From Terriglobales bacterium (GTDB lineage Bacteria; Acidobacteriota; Terriglobia; Terriglobales; Gp1-AA117): a stretch of DNA of 5,077 nucleotides. The translations under genes were made by a program, and so were the position numbers. How positions within the stretch are numbered: the stretch's first letter is position 1; every line of letters begins with the position of its first letter. The DNA lies in the NCBI GenBank assembly GCA_030150795.1, contig JASLFF010000565.1, positions 1-5,077 on the forward strand, written 5' to 3'. The notes below the pieces were generated by a model that did no database searches, was not told the DNA's origin, and was given only the letters and a program-made list of their open reading frames with translations. Of the stretch, positions 1-5,077 are shown in pieces.

Positions 1-5
1 ACGCG

Positions 6-39
6 AAAAACGCGAATCATTTTCTTGAGTTTTGATTCG
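6..39 (-). terminator. possible intrinsic terminator of the four-gene unit
   Basis: On the minus strand, about 70 bases after the SPOR stop codon, CGAATCA (39-33) pairs exactly with TGATTCG (19-13) across a 13-base AT-rich loop, followed by CG and then five T (10-6). The stem is only seven base pairs and the loop is long, so efficiency is doubtful. It is the only terminator-like structure seen after the SPOR gene before the window edge. Confidence 0.3.
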
Positions 40-76
40 GGTTCATTCGCAAAATTGGCGGCGAGTTCGTGTGTTG

Positions 77-111
77 GCTGAATGCTGAGGGCTGATTGCT
101 GAGTGCTACTT
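77..111. repeat. heptamer tandem repeat GCTGANN at the 3' end of the SPOR gene
   Basis: Four consecutive seven-base units GCTGAAT, GCTGAGG, GCTGATT and GCTGAGT (77-104), then a degenerate fifth unit GCTACTT (105-111) that contains the SPOR stop codon (TAG on the minus strand, 108-106). The first five bases are constant and the last two vary. On the minus strand the units read as NNTCAGC. Confidence 0.75.
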
Positions 112-744
112 CACAATCGCGTTATAGCCATCGCCAGATAAACGAGTGCGCATGGCTTCAGCGTCTTTCCTGTCGCTGAATGGCCCAACCTGTACGTGGA
201 ACAGGGGATCGCCGGCTGCATTGGCAATGAAGACTGGATACTGCTTTTTACGCAACGCCGTAACCAGGATCTCCGCATCTTCCTGTTTCGATACGGCTGC
301 CACTTGCACTATGAATGAGGTCGCTGCGCCTGTTTTCGAATCGGTTCCCGCAGCCGGTTGCGCGCCGCCCTGATCGGATGTCTTGTTGCCGGAAGGTTGC
401 TGGGCGGAGGGTTGCTGATCGGTGGGTTTGGAAGATGGGCTTGCGTCGCTGGTTGAGGCGGCAGCGCAGTTGGGCGATCCAGGAGGGCAGGTCTGCGTGA
501 CGGCTTCAGGAGTCTTATTTCCGGCGTAAGGCTTGCCGGCAGTGCTGCTCGTAACTGTCGCGACAATTTCTGTTCTTCCGCCTGCACTGGTGCTCTTGCC
601 CAGTAGGTATCCCATGGTGAAAAACACACCACATAGAATTGCCAGGGCAAAAAAGATGCCAAGAAGTTTGCCCGTACTCAACGTGATTTCAGTGTCGCGT
701 ACCTGATCATCTTCTTTTGCCGACATCTGTGTCCCAGTTGCCAT
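106..744 (-). CDS. SPOR-domain membrane protein (212 aa)
   Basis: Single-pass inner-membrane protein with a periplasmic peptidoglycan-binding C-terminus. Residues 1-26 are a short polar, probably cytoplasmic tail; 27-49 form one hydrophobic helix; 51-142 are a low-complexity linker rich in Ser, Thr, Pro, Gln and Gly; 143-212 form a SPOR domain, starting SFIVQVAAV, with the second half HVQVGPFSDRKDAEAM typical of the fold. SPOR domains bind glycan strands stripped of stem peptides, often at division sites; FtsN and DedD share this layout, but the linker shows no FtsN-specific motif, so no symbol is given. The linker holds two cysteines (C86 and C93, C-x6-C) that could form a disulfide. The ATG at 744 follows GGGGGAG only two bases away; Met7 (726) is an alternative start with a poorer ribosome site. 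It lies 48 bases after the slipin on the same strand and is probably the last gene of the operon. Its stop codon sits in a heptamer repeat. Confidence 0.92.
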   Translation of the reverse strand: MATGTQMSAKEDDQVRDTEITLSTGKLLGIFFALAILCGVFFTMGYLLGKSTSAGGRTEIVATVTSSTAGKPYAGNKTPEAVTQTCPPGSPNCAAASTSDASPSSKPTDQQPSAQQPSGNKTSDQGGAQPAAGTDSKTGAATSFIVQVAAVSKQEDAEILVTALRKKQYPVFIANAAGDPLFHVQVGPFSDRKDAEAMRTRLSGDGYNAIVK

Positions 745-792
745 TTCTCCCCCGGTTTTCGTGCTTATGCTTGCCCCAGTGTAACCCGATTT

Positions 793-1554
793 TTACTTAT
801 TGGAGATCTTTTCCACCGCCTTGGTAATCGCGGAGATCATGTCCACTGGTAACGGGAAGACGATAGTGGTGTTCTTTTCCACGCCAATTTCCGTAAGCGT
901 CTGAAGATAGCGCAATTGGATGGCGATGGGCTCGCCGGAGAGAATGTGCGCCGCTTCCTGAAGTCGTTGTGATGCGGAAAACTCGCCTTCCGCATGGATG
1001 ATCTTGGCGCGTTTTTCGCGCTCCGCTTCAGCCTGCTTGGCCATGGCACGGAGCATGGATTCAGGAAGATCAACCTGCTTCACTTCGACATTTGAGACTT
1101 TTACGCCATACGGCGCGGTGTGCTGGTCCAAAATGCTCTGGATACGGGTATTCAGTTTGTCACGGTGTGCCAGCAGTTCGTCCAGTTCTACTTCACCTAA
1201 AACCGACCGCAACGTGGTCTGGGCAAATTGCTGTGTCTGCCAATAGTAATTCTGCACTTGCACCACGGCCTGTGGGGCGTTGACTACTCGCCAGTAGATG
1301 ACAGCATTCACTTTCAAGGTGACGTTATCGCGGGTAATGATGTCCTGCGGAGGGACTTCCAGGGCTTGCTGGCGCAGATCAATCCTCACCATTTTCTGGA
1401 TTGGAGGAAATACCAGGATGAGTCCTGGCCCTTTGGCATCCTGCTGGAGGCGGCCAAGGGAAAAGATCACGCCGCGCTCATATTCGCGCAGGATCTTGAT
1501 GCAGTTAAAAACATAGAGAAGAAAAATGACAACTGGAACAAGCAAAAAGAGCAC
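793..1554 (-). CDS. slipin, stomatin/SPFH (band 7) family membrane protein (253 aa)
   Basis: Prokaryotic stomatin homologue, expected to form membrane-bound oligomers that organise membrane microdomains. Residues 1-17 are a hydrophobic N-terminal anchor. The slipin hallmark [15 protein letters not shown] follows at 21-35, then KGPGL (41-45), the [19 protein letters not shown] block (67-85), [17 protein letters not shown] (112-128) and [15 protein letters not shown] (153-167). A charged coiled coil with [12 protein letters not shown] covers about 168-205. The C-terminus has [10 protein letters not shown] and the hydrophobic [12 protein letters not shown] (229-240). The open frame continues upstream to a TTG at 1635, which would overlap nfeD and add 27 residues with four cysteines unlike slipin N-termini. 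I chose the GTG at 1554 because GGAGG lies four bases before it and the resulting length and N-terminus fit the family. It is next to nfeD, the usual partner. Family assignment is firm; the start is less certain. Confidence 0.94.
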   Translation of the reverse strand: MLFLLVPVVIFLLYVFNCIKILREYERGVIFSLGRLQQDAKGPGLILVFPPIQKMVRIDLRQQALEVPPQDIITRDNVTLKVNAVIYWRVVNAPQAVVQVQNYYWQTQQFAQTTLRSVLGEVELDELLAHRDKLNTRIQSILDQHTAPYGVKVSNVEVKQVDLPESMLRAMAKQAEAEREKRAKIIHAEGEFSASQRLQEAAHILSGEPIAIQLRYLQTLTEIGVEKNTTIVFPLPVDMISAITKAVEKISNK

Positions 1555-1558
1555 GGCG

Positions 1559-1563
1559 CCTCC
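1559..1563 (-). promoter_or_regulatory. ribosome binding site deciding the GTG start of the slipin
   Basis: GGAGG on the minus strand, four bases before GTG at 1554. The spacing is a little short, but the match to the anti-Shine-Dalgarno sequence is full. It favours GTG at 1554 over the TTG at 1635, which would lie inside the end of nfeD. Confidence 0.6.
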
Positions 1564-1592
1564 ATCAGGGATCGAATGGGAAAGTCGAACGG

Positions 1593-1621
1593 ATTTTATG
1601 GTACACGGGTGACAAAAGCAA
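1593..1621 (-). promoter_or_regulatory. possible internal sigma-70-type promoter before the slipin
   Basis: In the 70-base gap between nfeD and the slipin the minus strand reads TTGCTT (1621-1616), a 17-base spacer, then TAAAAT (1598-1593). The -10 matches consensus at five of six positions and the -35 at three. Transcription would begin about 30 bases before the GTG start, with the GGAGG site in the leader. The match could be chance in an AT-rich gap. Confidence 0.25.
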
Positions 1622-1624
1622 AAA

Positions 1625-2950
1625 CTATCCTGCAATTGAGGGCTGAGGTATTGCCTCGTGCACTGGTTCCACGTAAAGCACGAGATTTTCTATCCTGCGA
1701 ACAACCACTCTATGGCCTGCATCCACATTGGCCGGAGAGACGGCGTCCCAAAGTTCGCCCTGGACGAAGACTTTGCCGGAGGGCGTGAGCGGCGCACAAA
1801 CAATTGCCATCTCGCCAATCATCCCTTGTGCTCCGGTTACGACTTTATTTCGACGTGCCTTCAGAGCAATCGTCATCAGAAATATCGTGATGATCCCAAT
1901 CGGGACCGCCACAGCCAAGGCTGCCCAGAGATGTACGCGCATCTGGGGAATTGGCCCATCCACCAGCAACAACGCACCCAGCACCATCAAAACGATTCCA
2001 CCAGTGCCGGCAATGCCGTGCGTCTGAAGCTTGGCTTCCAGTACGAACATGCCAAATGATGCAATGATCATCACCAAAGCCATAGAGCGCAAAGGGAGCA
2101 ACTGCAGGGTATAGAGTGAAATGGCAACTGCAACGAAGCCCACTACTCCCGGCAAAATCGCGCCGGGATGGTTAAATTCAAAAAAGATGCATAGCAATCC
2201 CAGGGCGAAGATAATGAAAGAGATGTTGGGATCCATCAAAACAGAGAGTGTCTGTTGTCGCAAGGTGAGCTGGTGAAGCCGGATGGGTTTGCCTGCAAGG
2301 TGAAGCACAGTCTTTGATCCATCAAAGCGCGTGATAGTCTTGCCTTCCAATTGGCGAAAGAGATCGTTGTCATCCGTAGCAATGTAATCGACAAGATGTT
2401 GTGCCACGGCCTCATCTGCGGTGAAGGATTTCGACTGCCGCACAGCGGTTTCAGCCAAGGTCACGTTGCGGCCGCGCTTGCCGGTATAGGAGCGCAACAG
2501 GGAAGCAGCGTAGTTTTCAAGCTTTTCTTTCATCACAGGATCCATAGTGTGTCCGTCGCCCCAGACCGGATGCGCCGCGCCGGTGTTGGTGCTTGGAGCC
2601 ATTGCCGCCACGTCCGCTGCTTCCAGGATGAAAAAACCTGCTGAAGAAGCATCGCTCCCCGCAGGGGTGACATAAATAATGGTCGGGACCTTGGCAGCGA
2701 GCAACTTCTGAATGATTTCTTCCATGGAAGACATGAGGCCGCCGGGAGTGCGTAACTCCACCAGGAGCGCGTCTGCGTGGGTCCGCTCGGCTTCCTGAAT
2801 GGCCCAGTCAAACCTCTCGGCAATCAATGGATGTATGGTGTCATTCACCACTATCTTCAACACGTCCGCTGAGGCAGCGTGCGAAGCCAGAAGCAACGCA
2901 AACACGATTGCGATTCTGGAAATTCCGGTTTTGAAATACAGATTACGCAT
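1625..2950 (-). CDS. nfeD: NfeD family membrane-bound serine protease, long form (441 aa)
   Basis: Membrane protease of the ClpP/S49-like NfeD class (stomatin operon partner). Residues 1-28 are a Sec signal peptide ending SHAASA. The protease domain (about 30-235) shows the TPGG oxyanion-type motif at 68-71, the nucleophile in DASSAGFFI (Ser103), the segment [15 protein letters not shown], and a conserved Lys in KLENY (Lys143). These align with Ser97 and Lys138 of Pyrococcus horikoshii 1510-N, a Ser-Lys protease that cuts its partner stomatin. About five membrane segments follow (roughly 241-260, 263-285, 288-305, 313-332, 341-363), then an NfeD OB fold at about 370-430 with [10 protein letters not shown] and GELWDAVS. 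The frame is open back to 3067, but the ATG at 2950 has GAGG eight bases upstream and directly precedes the signal peptide, so it is taken as start. It begins 10 bases after the TPR gene ends and is followed by the slipin. Its last residues (IPQPSIAG) run into repeat-like DNA. Confidence 0.95.
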   Translation of the reverse strand: MRNLYFKTGISRIAIVFALLLASHAASADVLKIVVNDTIHPLIAERFDWAIQEAERTHADALLVELRTPGGLMSSMEEIIQKLLAAKVPTIIYVTPAGSDASSAGFFILEAADVAAMAPSTNTGAAHPVWGDGHTMDPVMKEKLENYAASLLRSYTGKRGRNVTLAETAVRQSKSFTADEAVAQHLVDYIATDDNDLFRQLEGKTITRFDGSKTVLHLAGKPIRLHQLTLRQQTLSVLMDPNISFIIFALGLLCIFFEFNHPGAILPGVVGFVAVAISLYTLQLLPLRSMALVMIIASFGMFVLEAKLQTHGIAGTGGIVLMVLGALLLVDGPIPQMRVHLWAALAVAVPIGIITIFLMTIALKARRNKVVTGAQGMIGEMAIVCAPLTPSGKVFVQGELWDAVSPANVDAGHRVVVRRIENLVLYVEPVHEAIPQPSIAG

Positions 2951-2958
2951 AGCATTTA

Positions 2959-2962
2959 CCTC
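2959..2962 (-). promoter_or_regulatory. nfeD ribosome binding site overlapping the TPR stop codon
   Basis: On the minus strand TTGAGG contains both the TGA stop of the TPR gene (2963-2961) and the GAGG ribosome site of nfeD, eight bases before the ATG at 2950. Ribosomes finishing the TPR gene end on the nfeD initiation site, which is the usual layout for translational coupling and supports co-transcription. Confidence 0.7.
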
Positions 2963-4574
2963 AAGGTTGTGAAGACTGGGCCTTGCGCGCAGTTCCCGAT
3001 GCGATGTCACGCTTGAGCGTAATGGCTGCCGTGTTTCCCGGGTCAAGAGCCAAAGCATGTTCAACATTTTGCGCGGCTGAAGCTGATTTGTTTTCTGCCA
3101 GATCCAGCCGGGCCATCACCAGATACGCCTCAGCAGTGGGCTGTAACTTTAAAGACATGCGGGCCTCATTGCGGGCTCCCGTTATGTCCTGGTCATTCTC
3201 AAGGACCGCCGCCAGACCAGCATGGGCCCCGGCGCTGCCGGGATCAAGCACCACGGCTTCATGAAACTCTTTTTCAGCTTCTACGGGCAAGCCGGATTGC
3301 AACAGCTCCTGGCCGTGCTGGACGTGAAACGCGGCATGGCTTGCCGGATCAGACTTTGCCAGACGCGCTTCATTCATATTTTCTATTTCCAAAGCAATCT
3401 GGCGGAATGTGGATTCGTCATAGTTGCGCTTGATTCGCTCTAAAGGCATGCGGGCAGGCTGTGCGCCGGAAGCGATGGCATCCAGAAAAGTCTTTGCTTC
3501 TGCATCCGGATGAATGGTCAACAACTCGCGTAGCTCCCGTGTTGCCCCCTGCAAGTCACCTTCGCGGACCAGTGTCACAGCCAGATTGAAGCGATAGTCA
3601 GGCTCGTTGGGATCGGTCTGCACGGTCTTTTCAAAGTAACCGCGCGCACCCTTCTCCCCGCGGCGCGTAGCAACCACGCCCAGATTATTTAAAACTTCAG
3701 TGAGCGGCAGTCGGGCCGCAAGGGTGCGGAAGGCGCTTTCCGCTTTATCCAAATGGCCTCCGTAGAACATTGCCAATCCTAGATAAAACAGTGCTTCATT
3801 TGCGTTGGCGTCTTTCATGGGGACACGCGCAAGCCAGCTCGCAGCCGACTCATAATCCCGCGCTTTGTAATAGCTTTTTCCCAGTTGCAACATGGCGAGA
3901 GCATGCGTCGGCTCTAACCGCACGACTTCCTTAAAGTACTTGATCTTCTCCTGATCGCTGAGCGCTGTAATGCCGCGTACATAATTTTCCAGAACGTCTG
4001 GCCTTTGAACAGGAAATTGCATAATAAAACTGTCTTTGGCGACCGTACTGGGGTTGAGTGTGTTAAGAATGTCCCATGCTAAAGCTGTCTGAATTCTTAT
4101 GAGATTGTTCAATGGCCCGGACTCTGTGAATTCTGGGCTGAGGCGAAGCCGCTCCATGTCCATAACGCGGGCGTGCGCGGTGATGGTGGTTTGGTCAATC
4201 CGATAATCGCCCATCACTAAATAGTCAGCATCCAATTGCTGGCCCACCTGATAAAGAGTGGCTCGTGAGGGCTTGGCTCCCGGAGGAATACCCAGCCGAT
4301 CGAAAGCATTCAGGCGGTCGTCACGTCCCATGATGAAGAAGCCACTGGGGCCGAGGCGCGTGCTTAAAACCTCGGGAAAAGACTCGCTGATCCAGTCTGT
4401 CCCCGGTGAGTTGGAATTATTCTCAAAGGGTATGATCAACAGCAGCCGGCTCACACGGGCAGCGCTGGGCTGCTGCTGGGCCTGAATCGGCACTTCTAAC
4501 ACCGATAGAGCCAGAAGCAGCAGTGAGAGAACAATACCGGCTGGTTTTCTCAAGATAAGTAAATTATAGGCCAA
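2961..4574 (-). CDS. exported tetratricopeptide-repeat protein with N-terminal FlgO/TolB-N-like domain (537 aa)
   Basis: Probable periplasmic scaffold; no enzymatic motif is seen. Residues 1-32 are a signal peptide (long Leu-rich core, cleavage likely after PIQA). Residues 42-170 resemble the FlgO/TolB N-terminal type fold: LLLIIPFENNS, then DWISESFPEVLSTRL, FFIMGRDDR, and VGQQLDADYLVMGDYRIDQTTITAHARVMD. TPR-like helices follow from about 195 to 357 (for example KYFKEVVRLEPTHALAMLQL, EALFYLGLAMFYGGHLDKAE, YFEKTVQTDPNEPDYRFNLA) and again from about 412 to 515. Between them, 377-392 (PLERIKRNYDESTFRQ) is a charged non-TPR linker. The start is TTG at 4574, with GGAG five bases before it; a second TTG at 4553 (Leu8) would also give a complete signal peptide but has no ribosome site. 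It is the first gene of the unit and its TGA overlaps the nfeD ribosome site. Fold calls are from pattern only; the partner is unknown. Confidence 0.88.
   Translation of the reverse strand: MAYNLLILRKPAGIVLSLLLLALSVLEVPIQAQQQPSAARVSRLLLIIPFENNSNSPGTDWISESFPEVLSTRLGPSGFFIMGRDDRLNAFDRLGIPPGAKPSRATLYQVGQQLDADYLVMGDYRIDQTTITAHARVMDMERLRLSPEFTESGPLNNLIRIQTALAWDILNTLNPSTVAKDSFIMQFPVQRPDVLENYVRGITALSDQEKIKYFKEVVRLEPTHALAMLQLGKSYYKARDYESAASWLARVPMKDANANEALFYLGLAMFYGGHLDKAESAFRTLAARLPLTEVLNNLGVVATRRGEKGARGYFEKTVQTDPNEPDYRFNLAVTLVREGDLQGATRELRELLTIHPDAEAKTFLDAIASGAQPARMPLERIKRNYDESTFRQIALEIENMNEARLAKSDPASHAAFHVQHGQELLQSGLPVEAEKEFHEAVVLDPGSAGAHAGLAAVLENDQDITGARNEARMSLKLQPTAEAYLVMARLDLAENKSASAAQNVEHALALDPGNTAAITLKRDIASGTARKAQSSQP
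4563..4568 (-). promoter_or_regulatory. perfect TATAAT hexamer inside the start of the TPR gene
   Basis: The minus strand reads TATAAT just after the TTG start at 4574. If it is a working -10 box, transcription would start near 4556, two or three bases before the alternative TTG at 4553, giving a nearly leaderless message. No good -35 is found at 16-18 bases (the 17-base position reads AGAGGG). It may be chance. Confidence 0.2.
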
Positions 4575-4579
4575 AATAA

Positions 4580-4583
4580 CTCC
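4580..4583 (-). promoter_or_regulatory. ribosome binding site supporting the TTG start of the TPR gene
   Basis: On the minus strand GGAG is followed by five bases (TTATT) and then TTG at 4574-4572. No ATG or GTG in this frame lies near the signal peptide, so this site is the main argument for a TTG start. The rarer start codon would lower translation of the first gene. Confidence 0.55.
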
Positions 4584-4695
4584 GTCCCTCTCGCAAAGGC
4601 GATGGGGCTTGGACCTTCAGGAGTCGCGCGAAATTGCCGGTGATGGGAACCTCTGGACCACAAAGCGCACAGGGAAAGATCGAGTGACGGGGACG

Positions 4696-4715
4696 AATTC
4701 CCGCGCGGAATTTTT
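4696..4715. repeat. inverted repeat AATTCC-5-GGAATT followed by a T run
   Basis: Two six-base arms (4696-4701 and 4707-4712) enclose a five-base CGCGC loop, and the plus strand continues with T to 4715. It resembles a small plus-strand terminator, yet no plus-strand gene ends just before it. Its position in the middle of a divergent promoter region also fits an operator for a dimeric regulator. Confidence 0.35.
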
Positions 4716-4846
4716 CGCCAGGAAGGCGTGTCATTCTGGGACAGCGCACCTCGATTAAAAACGCGAACAGGCGAGAAAAACTTTGTTCGAATACTAAAAT
4801 GATTGCGTCTGAATTTTTTGCGCAGAGAAAGTAAATGGTTATCTTG

Positions 4847-4853
4847 AAAGGAG
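4847..4853 (+). promoter_or_regulatory. ribosome binding site of the knottin-like peptide gene
   Basis: AAAGGAG ends five bases before the ATG at 4859. It lies downstream of the other in-frame ATG (4835) and so decides the start. It is the strongest Shine-Dalgarno match in the window, which suggests efficient translation of the peptide. Confidence 0.8.
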
Positions 4854-4858
4854 CACAA

Positions 4859-5062
4859 ATGAAAAAATTCCTCACAGCAGCTTTCATGACCGCGACCCTG
4901 ACAGCCGGTGTGGTCTCCGTGCATGCCCTTGGCACGAAAGCACAAGCCAGTTCGTGTGGAGTCAGCTGTATAGCCCCTAAATTGAGTTGTCCTGGCGGCT
5001 GTTTTTGTGACTTGACGCAGGGCAACGGCATCGATACAGGCGTTTGCGTATCAAGGCATTAA
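4859..5062 (+). CDS. secreted six-cysteine knottin-like peptide precursor (67 aa)
   Basis: Small exported cysteine-rich peptide, family not recognised. Residues 1-30 form a Sec signal peptide: MKK, a hydrophobic core (FLTAAFMTATLTAGVVSV) and an AQA cleavage site, leaving about 37 residues. An earlier cut after VHA (23) is possible. The mature part holds six cysteines (33, 37, 44, 48, 50, 63) spaced C-x3-C-x6-C-x3-C-x-C-x12-C, which is the framework of inhibitor cystine-knot peptides. The segment CPGGCFC followed by QGNG resembles the CPGACIC and RGNG segments of squash trypsin inhibitors, perhaps by convergence. The ATG at 4859 is chosen over the in-frame ATG at 4835 because AAAGGAG lies five bases before it and because MKK starts the signal peptide cleanly. 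The gene diverges from the TPR-nfeD-slipin-SPOR unit, and no processing or transport gene is visible beside it. Function (inhibitor, toxin, structural or metal-binding peptide) cannot be told from sequence. Confidence 0.8.
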   Translation: MKKFLTAAFMTATLTAGVVSVHALGTKAQASSCGVSCIAPKLSCPGGCFCDLTQGNGIDTGVCVSRH

Positions 5063-5077
5063 AGAATTCACCGCAAA

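Larger units (their letters stand above)
4575..4846. other. divergent intergenic region, no convincing gene
   Basis: About 270 bases between the two divergent genes, which must hold the promoter of the four-gene unit and that of the peptide gene. Towards the peptide, TAAAAT at 4795-4800 is a possible -10 lying about 60 bases before the ATG, without a good -35. Towards the TPR gene, TTTAAT (4759-4754 on the minus strand) is a possible -10, also with a poor -35. The centre has an inverted repeat at 4696-4712. I recognised no riboswitch or small RNA. The minus strand stays open through most of the region, but the translations resemble no known family. Confidence 0.6.

Noticed and set aside
1228..1788. 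Plus-strand open frame of 186 codons antisense to the slipin and nfeD
   Set aside because: It mirrors two confidently assigned genes on the other strand, has no ribosome site seen and no family resemblance.
1658..2059. Plus-strand open frame of 133 codons antisense to nfeD
   Set aside because: It lies wholly opposite the NfeD OB fold and membrane segments, and its His- and Gln-rich translation looks like an antisense shadow.
4575..4858. Riboswitch or structured leader RNA upstream of either gene
   Set aside because: The region was compared from memory with common classes (TPP, cobalamin, SAM, c-di-GMP, fluoride, guanidine) and no conserved core was found.
4550..4945. Second minus-strand open frame in the same region
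   Set aside because: Overlaps both the peptide gene and the TPR start in another frame, with low-complexity composition and no recognisable domain.
4564..5031. Long minus-strand open frame across the intergenic region and over the peptide gene
   Set aside because: It runs antisense through the peptide gene, has no family-like motif and no good ribosome site. A shorter start inside it (ATG near 4735, about 56 codons, with a CALCG segment) was considered, but its only GAGG lies too far upstream and its end overlaps the TPR start.
1..5077. CRISPR array, tRNA, rRNA or insertion sequence
   Set aside because: No regularly spaced long direct repeats, no tRNA-like fold or rRNA segment, and no transposase-like protein were seen on either strand.

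Overview
The window (about 53-55 % GC by eye) reads as bacterial chromosome. It holds four genes on the minus strand in one tight row and one small secreted-peptide gene on the plus strand at the right edge. The gene types, the heptamer repeat near the left edge and the style of the TPR protein suggest an Acidobacteriota-like soil bacterium. That is an inference from general impression and no marker gene here proves it.

Minus strand, in transcription order (right to left): (1) 4574-2961, an exported tetratricopeptide-repeat protein with an N-terminal FlgO/TolB-N-like domain; (2) 2950-1625, a full-length NfeD protein with a periplasmic ClpP-class serine protease domain, a membrane core and a C-terminal OB fold; (3) 1554-793, a slipin (stomatin/SPFH family); (4) 744-106, a single-pass membrane protein ending in a peptidoglycan-binding SPOR domain. 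Gaps are 10, 70 and 48 bases. The stop codon of the TPR gene lies inside the ribosome binding site of nfeD, so those two are probably translated together. A weak internal promoter may serve the slipin. A stem-loop with a T run at the left edge may end the unit.

NfeD and slipin are a classic pair: the NfeD protease domain is known in an archaeal homologue to cut the hydrophobic C-terminus of its partner stomatin, and the matching C-terminal stretch is visible here. The TPR and SPOR neighbours suggest an envelope module combining membrane microdomain organisation, proteolysis, an exported scaffold and a cell-wall-binding protein, but that combination is inferred.

Plus strand: after a roughly 280-base divergent intergenic region lies a 67-residue preprotein (4859-5062) with a Sec signal peptide and a predicted mature peptide of about 37 residues containing six cysteines in the order C-x3-C-x6-C-x3-C-x-C-x12-C. 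This is the cysteine framework of inhibitor cystine-knot (knottin) miniproteins, with a CPGGCFC segment resembling the corresponding part of squash trypsin inhibitors. It is the most unusual object in the window.
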